Positions 1 to 7,619 of a stretch of DNA of 34,085 nucleotides are shown piece by piece. Under the pieces are notes generated by a model, which was not told the DNA's origin, searched no databases, and saw only the letters and a list, made by a program, of their open reading frames with translations. Both the position numbers and the translations under genes were made by a program. Source of the DNA: DATKAB01 sp964542745 (GTDB lineage: Bacteria > Eisenbacteria > RBG-16-71-46); assembly GCA_964542745.1 (NCBI GenBank), contig CAZIVR010000030.1, forward strand, positions 1 through 34,085, written 5' to 3'. Positions within the stretch are counted from its first letter, which is position 1. Each line of letters opens with the position of its first letter.

Positions 1-585
1 CTCGCCACCGAGATGGGCGCGCTGCAGGAGCGCATCACCACCACCAAGAAGGGCTCGATCACGTCGGTGCAGGCCATCTACGTGCCGGCCGACGACCTCT
101 CGGACCCGGCGCCCGCCACGGCGTTCTCGCACCTCGACGCCACCACGGTGCTCGAGCGCTCGATCGCCGAGCTCGGCATCTACCCGGCGGTGGATCCGCT
201 GGCCTCGACCAGCCGCATCCTCGACCCGGTGATCGTGGGCGAGGAGCACTACAACGTGGCGCGCAGCGTGCAGAAGATCCTGCAGCGCTACAAGGACCTG
301 CAGGACATCATCGCGATCCTCGGCATGGACGAGCTGTCGGAAGAGGACAAGATCACGGTGTCGCGCGCCCGCAAGATCCAGCGGTTCCTCTCGCAGCCGT
401 TCTTCGTGGCCGAGGCGTTCACCGGCACCCCGGGCAAGTACGTGAAGCTCGAGGACACGATCAAGGGCTTCAAGATGATCGTGAACGGCGAGCTGGACGA
501 GGTGGCCGAGCAGGCGTTCTACATGCGCGGCGGTATCGACGAGGTGCTCGCCGAGGGCGAGAAGCTCGCCGCGGTGAACGCGTAA
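1..585 (+). CDS. atpD: F1 ATP synthase subunit beta, 3' part
   Basis: This is the C-terminal ~194 residues of the catalytic beta subunit of the F1 ATPase, which makes ATP from ADP and phosphate at the inner membrane. The frame is open from base 1, so the gene enters from outside the window and its Walker A part is missing. The segment ITTTKKGSITSVQAIYVPAD is close to invariant in AtpD, as are the following acidic DDL-DPAPAT stretch and the HLDATTVLERSIAELGIYPA segment that follows it. The C-terminal helical domain is complete and ends at TAA. Four bases separate the stop from atpC, the usual atpDC arrangement, so the two are co-transcribed. Identification is by family recognition and is very secure. 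Confidence 0.98.
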   Translation, partial: LATEMGALQERITTTKKGSITSVQAIYVPADDLSDPAPATAFSHLDATTVLERSIAELGIYPAVDPLASTSRILDPVIVGEEHYNVARSVQKILQRYKDLQDIIAILGMDELSEEDKITVSRARKIQRFLSQPFFVAEAFTGTPGKYVKLEDTIKGFKMIVNGELDEVAEQAFYMRGGIDEVLAEGEKLAAVNA

Positions 586-589
586 TCCC

Positions 590-862
590 ATGGCGACCCT
601 GTTCCGGCTGTCGGTGCTGACCCCCGAGAAGAGCGTGTTCGAAGGGAGCGTCGAGTACGTCGAGGTGCCGGGCACCGAGGGCTACCTCGGGGTGCTGGCC
701 CACCACGCGGGGCTGGTCACGGCGCTCGCCGCCGGCGACCTCACCGTGCGCACGTCCGACGGGAAGACCTCGAGGCTCGCGGTGAGCGGGGGGTTCTTCG
801 AGGTGAGCAACAACAAGGCGAGCGTGCTGGCGGACAGCGTGACGGGGGCGGTGGGGGCGTAG
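590..862 (+). CDS. atpC: F1 ATP synthase subunit epsilon, short form
   Basis: Epsilon is the rotor subunit that joins the gamma subunit to the membrane c-ring. The N-terminal beta-sandwich is clear: LSVLTPEKSVFEGSVEYVEV, then the signature PGTEGYLGVLAHHAGLVTAL and a GGFFEV strand. The protein stops at 90 residues, just after the beta-sandwich. Family members are usually about 130-140 residues because of a C-terminal two-helix hairpin that inhibits ATP hydrolysis in many bacteria; that hairpin is absent here. Short epsilons are known in some lineages, so this need not be a truncation. The gene follows atpD by 4 bp and ends at TAG before a strong hairpin. A deleted copy of part of this gene lies at 6603-6683. 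Confidence 0.95.
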   Translation: MATLFRLSVLTPEKSVFEGSVEYVEVPGTEGYLGVLAHHAGLVTALAAGDLTVRTSDGKTSRLAVSGGFFEVSNNKASVLADSVTGAVGA

Positions 863-892
863 GGGCCGCAGGCCGACTCGGCCGAAGCGAAC

Positions 893-929
893 CCGGAGGG
901 ACGCGGGGCACGACCCCATGTCCCTCCGG
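893..929. terminator. Hairpin between convergent atpC and lectin-like gene
   Basis: A perfect 10 bp inverted repeat (CCGGAGGGAC at 893-902, GTCCCTCCGG at 920-929) encloses a second GGGG/CCCC pairing. There is no T-run on either side, so it is a candidate bidirectional terminator or 3'-end stabiliser for the ATP synthase operon and the convergent gene at 951-1592. Confidence 0.6.
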
Positions 930-950
930 CCGTTCCTCCCGGCAATGGAC

Positions 951-1592
951 TCAGGCTTCGCGGACCCTCCGCCGCATCCGGTGAGCCGCGAAGCCGCCGA
1001 GCGCGAGGGCGAGGGCCGCGATGGCCCACGGGCCGGTTCCCGGGACCTCGAGCGGGGTCTCGTATTCGACCACGTAGCCCTTGATGGGGTCGGAGGGGTT
1101 CGGGTTCGGGGAGTCGATCCACCGGCCCGGAGCGACCCCGGCGAACGAGGAGCCCAGGTTGGTCGCGGCGAAGTCCTCCCCGACGGCGAAGTCGTTCGGT
1201 TCGACTCCGCCCCAGGCCACGAAGAAGTGCGGGGCCGTCGCCGAGGCGCCGTTCGAGAACTGCAAGCCGAACTCCGGACCGGCGCCCCACAACCACACGC
1301 CGTCGTCCGCCGGTTCATGGCCCGCGAACCATGCGAAGTACTGGGCCTGTCCGGTGGTGAAGGTGTCGCGGATGAAGTCGTTCTCGACGGCCGACGTGAT
1401 GGTCGCCAGGTGACCGGGCACTCCCCGGAAGGTGAGCGCGCCCGCGGCCGCCTGGGCGGCCGCCCACGTGGTCTGCTGGGTCACCAACTCGTAGTAGTTC
1501 CCGTTGGCGGGATTGCGAACCGGAGCGGCCCCGCCGACGGCGGCGGGGACCAGCGCGGCGAGCGCGAGCGAGAGAATGCGTCTGCGGCCCAT
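951..1592 (-). CDS. Secreted C-type-lectin-like protein with C-terminal membrane anchor/sorting tail
   Basis: The 213-residue product begins with a signal peptide (basic MGRRR, hydrophobic core, about residues 1-23). Residues ~28-178 look like a C-type lectin domain: YYELV, a TWAAAQAAA helix, GHLATITSAVENDFI, an EPN motif at 131-133 in W-G-G-V-EPN-D, ED at 139-140, and WID at 158-160. EPN plus W-x-D is the calcium/sugar-binding arrangement of this fold, so binding of sugar is plausible but not shown. The C-terminus (183-213) is VPGTGPWA, a ~17-residue hydrophobic helix and RMRRR, resembling IPTL-CTERM or PEP-CTERM sorting tails. CAGGAGG lies 5 nt before the ATG, supporting this start. A ~90 bp element shared with the sigma gene at 5840-6415 lies directly upstream. 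The ligand is unknown. Confidence 0.85.
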   Translation of the reverse strand: MGRRRILSLALAALVPAAVGGAAPVRNPANGNYYELVTQQTTWAAAQAAAGALTFRGVPGHLATITSAVENDFIRDTFTTGQAQYFAWFAGHEPADDGVWLWGAGPEFGLQFSNGASATAPHFFVAWGGVEPNDFAVGEDFAATNLGSSFAGVAPGRWIDSPNPNPSDPIKGYVVEYETPLEVPGTGPWAIAALALALGGFAAHRMRRRVREA

Positions 1593-1624
1593 GCGGCCTC
1601 CTGATGAGCTTCGCGGGCGCGAAA

Positions 1625-1714
1625 CGCCTCGCGCGCCAGCACCCCAGAATCATGAGCGAGCCTGGGCGTTCCCGGCAACGGAAATGTTCACGCTCCGACG
1701 GGCGGGCTCGCCGG
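1625..1714 (-). repeat. Copy A of a ~90 bp upstream element
   Basis: This segment is about 85% identical (hand alignment) to 6490-6578 in the same orientation. Read on the minus strand both copies precede a minus-strand gene: this one ends 33 nt before the lectin-like gene. The best conserved block on the minus strand is GAACATTTCCGTTGCCGGG, followed by GGCTCGCTCAT. A promoter reading is possible: TTGCCG, 18 nt, then CATGAT here and CATTAC in copy B. Conservation runs well beyond those boxes on both sides, so a structured leader RNA or a dispersed repeat is equally possible. Confidence 0.65.
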
Positions 1715-1765
1715 ACGCACGTCCGACGAGTAAACATCGAAGCTCGCGGCCGCCCGGCCGAGTGC

Positions 1766-1771
1766 TAGGCT
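1766..1771 (+). promoter_or_regulatory. Candidate -10 element of the kinase gene
   Basis: TAGGCT within GTGCTAGGCTC, about 100 nt before the kinase start. The same extended motif (GCTAG-A/G-CT) recurs before other genes in the window. No convincing -35 is visible. Confidence 0.45.
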
Positions 1772-1873
1772 CGGGCCGCTCCCCCGTCGGACCGGAGCCG
1801 CCCCGCTCTCCGAGGACGGCCGGCCTTCGCGGCGTTGTGGCCGCGGGCGTGGGGAGTGGATTCCGAGGAGCCC

Positions 1874-4477
1874 ATGAGCGAGTCGTCGGCAGGCGAGCCG
1901 GGCGGCGATCGATCGGGAACGGGCGGGCCGCGCCGCGATTCGAAGACCTGGGCGCGGGTCGAGGCCGTCTTCGGCGAGGCCCTGGCGCTCGGCCCCGAGG
2001 CGCGGGACGAGTTGCTCGGCCGGGTCGCCGCACACGACCCGGCGCTCGCCGAGCAGGTGCGTTCGCTCCTCGCGTCGCACGATCGGGCCGGCGACTTCCT
2101 CGATACGCCGGTCGTCCCGGCTCTCCCGCCGTCCCTGGGCGCGGGCGACCGGCTCGGCCCCTATCGCGTCGTCGAGGAAATCGGCCGCGGCGGCATGGGC
2201 GTCGTGTACCGGGCGGTCCGCGACGACGAGCACTTCACGAAGGAAGTCGCGATCAAGGTCATCGAGCCGGGGATGCGCTCGGAAGGGATCCTGAAGCGGT
2301 TCCGGTCCGAGCGCCAGATCCTCGCGATGCTCGACCACCCCCACGTGGCCCGCCTCGTGGACGGCGGGACGGCTCCGGACGGAAGCCCGTACCTCGTCAT
2401 GGAGCACGTGACCGGGCTGCCGCTGCTCCAGTACTGCGACCGGCGGGGCATGGGGATCGAGGAGCGCCTCCGGCTGTTCCTGCTCGTGTGCGACGCCGTG
2501 GCGTTCGCGCACCAGCGGCTGGTCGTCCATCGCGATCTCAAGTCCGACAACATCCTGGTGACGGCGGATGGCGCGCCCAAGCTCCTCGACTTCGGCATCG
2601 CCCGGATCCTCTCGCAGGAACCCGGCGAGGAGGCGGCCACCATCACGGCGCCGCTGCAGCGCATGCTCACGCCCGACTACGCCAGCCCCGAGCAGGTGGG
2701 AGGGGCTCCCGTCACGGTCGCGAGCGACGTCTATTCACTGGGGGTCGTGCTCTACGAACTGCTGACCGGCACGCGACCGCTGCGGTTCAAGACGCGCACG
2801 GCCGAGGAAATCCTGCGCGTCGTCACCCAGGAGGAGCCTCCGGCGCCGAGCGCCGAGGTTTCCCGCGCCCCATCGGACGAGGCGGCCTCGCGCCGGGGCA
2901 CCACACCCGCGCGCCTGCGGCGCCGGCTCGCGGGGGACCTCGACTACGTCACGCTCAAGGCTCTCGAGAAGGATCCCTCGCGGCGCTACGGGTCCGTGGA
3001 CCAGCTGGCCCACGATCTTCGCCGCCACCTCGAAGACCTTCCGGTGCTGACCCGGGGAGGCGGCACCGCCTACCTCGTGTCGCGGCTCGTGCGGCGCCAT
3101 CGCGTCGCGGTCACGACCGGCGCCGTGGTCCTCGCCTCGCTCCTCGTCGGCCTGGCGGGAACCGCGTGGCAGGCCCACGTGGCCGGGCTCGAGCGCGACC
3201 GGGCCCGGCGCCGGTTCGAGGACGTTCGCGCGCTGGCGCACGCCGTGGTCTGGGACATCCACGACTCGATCGCCCAGCTTCCGGGCGCGACGCGGGCGCG
3301 CGAAGCCATCGTGCTCCACGCGCTCCGCTACCTCGACCAGCTGAAGCTCGAGGCCGGTGACGACCCGTCGCTCCTCCACGAAATGGGGGTGGCCTACGGC
3401 AAGATCGGCGACGTGCAGGGAAGGCCCGAGTTCCCGAACCTCGGCCGTTCCGCGGACGCGCTCCGCAGCTACCGGCGGTCGCTGGACATCCTCCAGGAGG
3501 CGTCGCGCGCGGCGCCCGAGTCCCTGGAGTTCAGCCGGGACCTGGTGCTGACCATGCAGCGGCTCGGCGACCTGTTGGGGCAGATGGGTCGCAAGGACGA
3601 GGCGACGAAGCTCAATGAAGACGCGCGCCGCCGCATCCTGGCCGAACTGGCCCGGTACCCGGAGAGCGAGGTGCTGCCGGGCGATCTGGGCGTGGCCTGC
3701 GATCGGATCAGCGACCTGCGACTGGCGGCCGGGGACACCCTCGGCGCGCTGAAGGAATCGCTGGAGGGCAAGCGGGTCGCCACCGAACACTGGCGGAAGA
3801 ACCCGCAGGATCCGAATCGCCGGCGTTCGCTCATGGTGGGCCATGCCAAGTCCGCGCAGCTGAGGGCGATGGTAGGCGACCGCGCCGGTGCGGCCCGGGA
3901 CTACCGGCGCTCGCAGGAGCTGGCGCTCGAGTGCCGGCGGGCGCTTCCCAGCAACACCGACGCCGCGCGCGACCTCGGCGTCGTCTACGGCATGCGCGCG
4001 CTCTTCCTCGCGGAGGCGGGAGAGATCGACTCGGCGCTGGCCCTCTACGCGGAGGCCACGCGCATCGCCGAGGCGCTGGCGGCGGCCGACCCGAGCGACA
4101 TGCTGCAGCAGGCGGATCTCGCCCGGGGCCGGTTCGAGGTCGGAATCGTCCTCACGAAGGGGCGTCGCCATCGCGAGGCGGCGGAGCGCTTCGAGGACGC
4201 GTTTCGGCGCTTTTCGAGCCTGGCGGCCCGGGACAGCGGCAATGTCGGGCTCCGGGTCGGAATGGCGAGGTCGAGCCGCGAGGCCGGGGACTCCTGCCGG
4301 ATGCTGGCGGAGCGCGCCCGGACGGCGGAGGAGCGGTCACGATGGCGCTCGCAGGCGGCGGGCTGGTATTCGAGGAGCCTCGACCTGTACCGGTCGCTGT
4401 CGGCCGCCGGGACGCTCGCCGCCGCCGAGGCCGGGGCCGCGGAAGTCGTGTCGAGGCTCCTGGCGGAGGTCCGATAG
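1874..4477 (+). CDS. Transmembrane Ser/Thr protein kinase with TPR-like sensor region
   Basis: The 867-residue product carries a Hanks-type kinase domain at ~97-385: glycine loop GRGGMGVV (104-111), VAIK lysine K128, HRDLKSDN (219-226, catalytic D221), DFG (239-241), SPE (271-273) and DVYSLG (285-290). All catalytic residues are present, so it should be active. The N-terminal ~80 residues (W-RVEAVFGEAL, LLASHD, FLDTP) are typical of kinases encoded beside ECF sigma factors. One membrane helix lies at ~411-431. The remaining ~430 residues are helical repeats of TPR type (DALRSYRRSLDI, AARDYRRSQELALECR, DSALALYAEATRIAEAL), placed outside the membrane by this topology. I chose the ATG preceded by GAGGAG; an in-frame start 13 codons earlier has no ribosome site. 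The sigma factor at 5840-6415 is the likely functional partner. Confidence 0.93.
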   Translation: MSESSAGEPGGDRSGTGGPRRDSKTWARVEAVFGEALALGPEARDELLGRVAAHDPALAEQVRSLLASHDRAGDFLDTPVVPALPPSLGAGDRLGPYRVVEEIGRGGMGVVYRAVRDDEHFTKEVAIKVIEPGMRSEGILKRFRSERQILAMLDHPHVARLVDGGTAPDGSPYLVMEHVTGLPLLQYCDRRGMGIEERLRLFLLVCDAVAFAHQRLVVHRDLKSDNILVTADGAPKLLDFGIARILSQEPGEEAATITAPLQRMLTPDYASPEQVGGAPVTVASDVYSLGVVLYELLTGTRPLRFKTRTAEEILRVVTQEEPPAPSAEVSRAPSDEAASRRGTTPARLRRRLAGDLDYVTLKALEKDPSRRYGSVDQLAHDLRRHLEDLPVLTRGGGTAYLVSRLVRRHRVAVTTGAVVLASLLVGLAGTAWQAHVAGLERDRARRRFEDVRALAHAVVWDIHDSIAQLPGATRAREAIVLHALRYLDQLKLEAGDDPSLLHEMGVAYGKIGDVQGRPEFPNLGRSADALRSYRRSLDILQEASRAAPESLEFSRDLVLTMQRLGDLLGQMGRKDEATKLNEDARRRILAELARYPESEVLPGDLGVACDRISDLRLAAGDTLGALKESLEGKRVATEHWRKNPQDPNRRRSLMVGHAKSAQLRAMVGDRAGAARDYRRSQELALECRRALPSNTDAARDLGVVYGMRALFLAEAGEIDSALALYAEATRIAEALAAADPSDMLQQADLARGRFEVGIVLTKGRRHREAAERFEDAFRRFSSLAARDSGNVGLRVGMARSSREAGDSCRMLAERARTAEERSRWRSQAAGWYSRSLDLYRSLSAAGTLAAAEAGAAEVVSRLLAEVR

Positions 4478-4634
4478 CGGTCCCGCCGGGAGGGGCCGCC
4501 GGGGAAGCGGCGCCATCGCGCCGGCCTGACGGAATCTTTCCCCGGCCGCCATGAGCCGATCGGGCGGGATCCTGCGCATATCGGGTGTGAGCGGCATGCC
4601 GCTCGAGACCGGCCACCGACCCGAGGATCCCGCC

Positions 4635-5741
4635 ATGAACCGCCCGCTGCTCCGACTCCTCGCCCTCGCAACGCTGTGGGCCGCTTCGCCCTCGGAGGCG
4701 GGGCCCCGGTACATGATCGCCTACAACAACGGCGGCGCGTTCCAGGCCGAGGTCTACTCGACGACCGGCTTCAGCCGCGACACTTCGTTCGCCCTCGCGC
4801 CCAGCAACGGTTCCGGGACCCTCACCGGCGGGGCGCACGCGGGCCCCGGCTACGTGAGCCCGTTCGCGCGCGTGAACTGCACCTGGAGCGGTGGATTCTC
4901 GGGGGCATTCTGGGGAAAGACGCGGGCGACCATCCAGACCGACGACTTCATCATCAGCGGCCCCGCGGGTCCCCCCGTCCCGGGCACCCTGCGACTGCGC
5001 GTGCGGGTTCGGCTGGAGAAGTCGGGCGGCTTCTCGAACAACAACGGCCACAGCGCCGCGTTCCATCTCAACGCGAGCACGTTGTATTCCGGGGCCATGG
5101 GAACGATTTCCTACGGCAACGGCAGCCTGAGCGGCACCGGGCCCTTCGCGGGGGTCTCGTCGCCGAACGTGGACATGATCGTTTCCCTCTCCGGGAACTA
5201 TCCCGTGAACACGCCGTTCACGATCCAGATCTACACGGAGGCGATCCCCAACGCGTACGGCAACGTGTTCAACAGCCCGGGGATGGTCTCGGCCGACGCC
5301 GGAGGCGCGCTCGGCCGTCATAGCGGCCTCGGTGTCCAGCTCGAGGCCGGCGGCGGGCCGGTCATGACGCTGCCGCCCGGCTACACGCTCAACTCGGCGA
5401 GCTGGGGAGTGGTGAACAACACCTATCCCCACCTGGTCGCCGTGGAGGGCGCCGGGCCGCCGCGCGGTGCCCAGCTGGCGCTGCGCGGTCCGAATCCCTC
5501 CTCGCGCGAAACGCGGCTTTCGCTCGCGCTTCCCCGCGACGGCGACGTGCGGGTCACGGTGTACGACGTCACGGGCCGCGCGCGCCGCACGCTGCTCGCC
5601 GGCCGGCAGGGCGCCGGCGACCACGCGCTGGTCTGGGACGGGCGGGACGATGCGGGCGAAGCGGCACCCGCGGGGCTCTACTTCGTGCACGCCGAGGCCG
5701 AGGGCGCCCGGCTGACCCGCGCGGTCGTGCGGATGCGCTGA
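4635..5741 (+). CDS. Secreted protein with C-terminal FlgD/T9SS-like domain
   Basis: A 368-residue exported protein. The signal peptide is residues ~1-23 (MNRPLLRLLALATLWAASPS, then EAG). The middle is rich in Gly, Asn and Ser with beta-strand character; I do not recognise a catalytic domain. The last ~85 residues form a FlgD-type immunoglobulin-like domain as found in type 9 secretion cargo: RGPNPSSRETRLSLALP, VRVTVYDVTGR, HALVWDGRDDAGEAAPAG, LYFVHAEA and a final positively charged strand VVRMR. The start follows GAGGA. It lies 157 bp after the kinase gene on the same strand and is convergent with the sigma gene, so it could be a target or sensed partner of that pair. No clear terminator follows it. 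Confidence 0.85.
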   Translation: MNRPLLRLLALATLWAASPSEAGPRYMIAYNNGGAFQAEVYSTTGFSRDTSFALAPSNGSGTLTGGAHAGPGYVSPFARVNCTWSGGFSGAFWGKTRATIQTDDFIISGPAGPPVPGTLRLRVRVRLEKSGGFSNNNGHSAAFHLNASTLYSGAMGTISYGNGSLSGTGPFAGVSSPNVDMIVSLSGNYPVNTPFTIQIYTEAIPNAYGNVFNSPGMVSADAGGALGRHSGLGVQLEAGGGPVMTLPPGYTLNSASWGVVNNTYPHLVAVEGAGPPRGAQLALRGPNPSSRETRLSLALPRDGDVRVTVYDVTGRARRTLLAGRQGAGDHALVWDGRDDAGEAAPAGLYFVHAEAEGARLTRAVVRMR

Positions 5742-5839
5742 GGTCCCCGGGGGCGCGATGGCCGGGTTCCCTCCCGGGTCTCGCCGCGGCTCGGGGCGTC
5801 GCGGCCGGCGTCGCGCTCTCCCGCGCCGACTCGCGACCC

Positions 5840-6415
5840 TCAGGATTCGCCGGCCTCCGACCCGGACAGCTCGCGATAGAGCCAGGCCCGCGCCAGCGCC
5901 CAGTCCCGCTTGACCGTCACCGGGGAGACCCCCAGAACCTCGGCGGTCTCCTCGACCGTCAGTCCCCCGAAGAAACGAAGCTCCACCACGCGGGCCTGGC
6001 GACCGCTCAGTTTCGCCAGGTCCTGGAGCGCCCGGTCGAGGTCGTCGAACGCCACCGGTCGGTCGTCGGCAAGCCTGAGCGATTCGCTCATCACCGTGAG
6101 CGCCCGCCCTCCGCCCCGCTTCAACGCCTTTCGGCGGCGGGCATGGTCCACCAGGATCTCGCGCATCACGCGCGCCGCGATCCCGAGGAAATGCGCGCGG
6201 CCCTTCCACGCCGGGGCGGTTCCGCCCGCGAGCCGGAGATAGGCCTCGTGGGCGAGCGCGGTGGGCTGGAGCGTGTGCCCCTTGCGCTCCGCCTGGAGGT
6301 AGGCCGCGGCCAGCTGCCGCAATTCCCGGTAGACGGCCGGCAGGATCCTGTCGAGCGCCTTCGGGTCGCCCTCGGCCAGGCCGTTCAGCGCGTCGGTGAT
6401 CGCCCTCGAGTCCAT
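5840..6415 (-). CDS. ECF-type RNA polymerase sigma factor, kinase-associated subgroup
   Basis: A 191-residue sigma factor that should direct RNA polymerase to a specific promoter set. Region 2 spans ~25-95 (ILPAVYRELRQLAAAYL, LQPTALAHEAYLRL, FLGIAARVMREILVDHARRR) and region 4 spans ~130-185 with the helix-turn-helix LTVEETAEVLGVSPVTVKRD. The phrase TLQPTALAHEAYLRL is characteristic of the ECF group (TIGR02999-like) encoded near Ser/Thr kinases in Acidobacteria, Planctomycetes and relatives. The kinase at 1874-4477 fits that pairing, although the two are on opposite strands with a secreted-protein gene between them. The ATG gives the length expected for the family; longer in-frame starts would read through the upstream repeat. 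Copy B of the ~90 bp element lies 75 nt upstream, which suggests shared control with the lectin-like gene. Confidence 0.93.
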   Translation of the reverse strand: MDSRAITDALNGLAEGDPKALDRILPAVYRELRQLAAAYLQAERKGHTLQPTALAHEAYLRLAGGTAPAWKGRAHFLGIAARVMREILVDHARRRKALKRGGGRALTVMSESLRLADDRPVAFDDLDRALQDLAKLSGRQARVVELRFFGGLTVEETAEVLGVSPVTVKRDWALARAWLYRELSGSEAGES

Positions 6416-6489
6416 GCCCGGATACTGCGAAAAGGGCCGGCCGGCGACAAGCGGCGCGTTCCCGCGAAACGGCGGCGGGCGTGGGCTGC

Positions 6490-6578
6490 CGCCTCGCGCG
6501 CCGTCACCCCAGGTAATGAGCGAGCCCGATGGTCCCCGGCAACGGAAATGTTCGCGCTCCGACCGGCGGGCTCGCCGG
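6490..6578 (-). repeat. Copy B of the ~90 bp upstream element
   Basis: About 85% identical by hand alignment to 1625-1714, same strand. It lies 75 nt before the ECF sigma gene. The core GAACATTTCCGTTGCCGGG on the minus strand is unchanged, and TTGCCG-18 nt-CATTAC is a candidate promoter. The last 32 bases on its plus-strand right side (6567-6598, running just past the element) resemble 8627-8658 (27 of 32 matching by eye). The atpC relic begins 25 bp to the right. Confidence 0.65.
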
Positions 6579-6602
6579 GTGCCGGCCTTCCCAATTCCCC
6601 AT

Positions 6603-6683
6603 GTCGAGTACGTCGAGGTGCCGGGCACCGAGGGTCACTTCGGGGTGCTGGCGGATCGCGTGACGGGGAGCGTGGGGACGTCG
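6603..6683 (+). pseudogene. atpC-derived relic with internal in-frame deletion
   Basis: The first 49 bases match atpC 650-698 at 46 positions, and the last 39 match atpC 824-862 at 32 positions. The two parts join at a GTGCTGG(C) sequence present at both places in atpC (692-699 and 824-831), so 132 bp (44 codons) are missing exactly between direct repeats. The translation runs VEYVEVPGTEGHFGVLAD and then VTGSVGTS, with the atpC stop codon changed from TAG to TCG. There is no start codon with a ribosome site and no beta-sandwich core left, so it is not a functional epsilon. It is the remnant of an old partial duplication. Confidence 0.75.
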
Positions 6684-6904
6684 CGAAAGGACCAAGTCCG
6701 CGGAGTGCGAACGACGGCCGCACTCGTGCAATGATCCCTTGAGCGACCAACCGCGTGGAAGTAGCCTCACAGGCGGTTGATCGCGTCCTTCCCGCCGTTG
6801 CCGCGTCGAGTGCCCGGTGCAGGCGGCCCGACATCGCGTTCGAGGAGTCGCAGCCTCATCCGCCGCACTCGCAAGCGCCGGCCTCCCTCCGTGGAGTTCC
6901 GCCC

Positions 6905-7495
6905 ATGATTCGTCCACTCGTCTTCGCGCTCCTCGCACTCGCGTGCGGCGCCACCTCGGCGGGTGCGGTGGTCGTCGAGGTTCCGCTTCCGGGGCTCCTC
7001 GGCGCGTACGGTCCTCCGCCCGCAACCTACGTTCGCACGGTGGCGTTCTCGCTCCCGCAATCGCCGCTGGTCGTCCACGCGGTCTCGATCCGGATGCGCG
7101 GTTCGGGGCGAACGGGCCGACTGCTCTGCGACAGCCACCCCGTCCCCGCGGAGCGCGATTGGAACAGCCGGTTGTTCCTGGAGATGGTCGAATCCGGGCC
7201 CGGCGGTTGGGTCACCGACTACTGCCCGGCGGTTCCTTCCGGCGGCGCCTTCGGCTGCACGCTCGCCTTCACCGGGGTTTCCTTTCCACCGTCCCCTCCG
7301 CCGACGTGGGCATTTCTCGCGGACGGCCAGGGCGAGTTGAGCATCATTCTCGACGACATGAATTATTTCGGCTGCACGGAGCTCACGGAATTTCCGATCA
7401 CGGTGCTCGACGAGGCCACCCTCATCGTGGATGCGGACTTCGCCGTGCCCGCATTGACCCGGACGTGGGGGCGGATCAAGACGACGTATCGTTGA
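6905..7495 (+). CDS. Secreted protein of unknown function ending in WGRIKTTYR
   Basis: A 196-residue exported protein with a signal peptide (MIRPLVFALLALACGATSAGA, ~1-21). The body is beta-rich with three cysteines besides the one in the signal peptide and no domain I recognise; the spacing of hydrophobic stretches suggests a small beta-sandwich (VRTVAFSLPQSPLVVHAVSIRM, GELSIILDDM, ATLIVDADFAV). It ends exactly in ALTRTWGRIKTTYR. The same W-G-R-x-K-x-x-Y-R tail closes the NHL-repeat proteins at 12299-13252 and 29961-30947, so the tail is likely a shared processing or sorting signal rather than part of the fold. GGAG lies 9 nt before the ATG. The ~490 bp upstream holds the repeat, the atpC relic and nothing else that I can identify. 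Confidence 0.75.
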   Translation: MIRPLVFALLALACGATSAGAVVVEVPLPGLLGAYGPPPATYVRTVAFSLPQSPLVVHAVSIRMRGSGRTGRLLCDSHPVPAERDWNSRLFLEMVESGPGGWVTDYCPAVPSGGAFGCTLAFTGVSFPPSPPPTWAFLADGQGELSIILDDMNYFGCTELTEFPITVLDEATLIVDADFAVPALTRTWGRIKTTYR

Positions 7496-7548
7496 TCGCG
7501 CTCCCGGACCCGCGGAGTGCGGCCGATCGGAACGATCGCACGAGGGCA

Positions 7549-7580
7549 ACGGGCGCGGGGCCACCAGGCTCCACGCCCGT
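7549..7580. terminator. Hairpin between convergent genes
   Basis: A 14 bp stem with one mismatch and one G-U pair (7549-7562 with 7567-7580) and a 4-nt ACCA loop. It lies between the secreted protein (+) and the lipoprotein (-). There is no T-run, so it is a candidate bidirectional terminator. Confidence 0.5.
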
Positions 7581-7619
7581 CGCGGTTCCGGTGTCCCCGC
7601 TCCCGATCCCGCCCGCCGC

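Noticed and set aside
1035..1065. LEVPGTGPWA of the lectin-like protein resembles VEVPGTEG of AtpC, next to a third possible atpC fragment
   Set aside because: The DNA match is short and interrupted, and the peptide is explained by the anchor motif; most likely coincidence.
1190..1215. GGTTCGACTCC resembling a tRNA T-arm
   Set aside because: It lies in the lectin-like gene and no acceptor, D or anticodon arms can be formed around it.
1835..1873. Longer start for the kinase, adding 13 residues
   Set aside because: No ribosome site precedes it, while GAGGAG precedes the ATG at 1874.
6490..6690. Insertion sequence or MITE comprising the repeat and the atpC relic
   Set aside because: No transposase, terminal inverted repeats or target duplication could be seen; copy A has no relic beside it.
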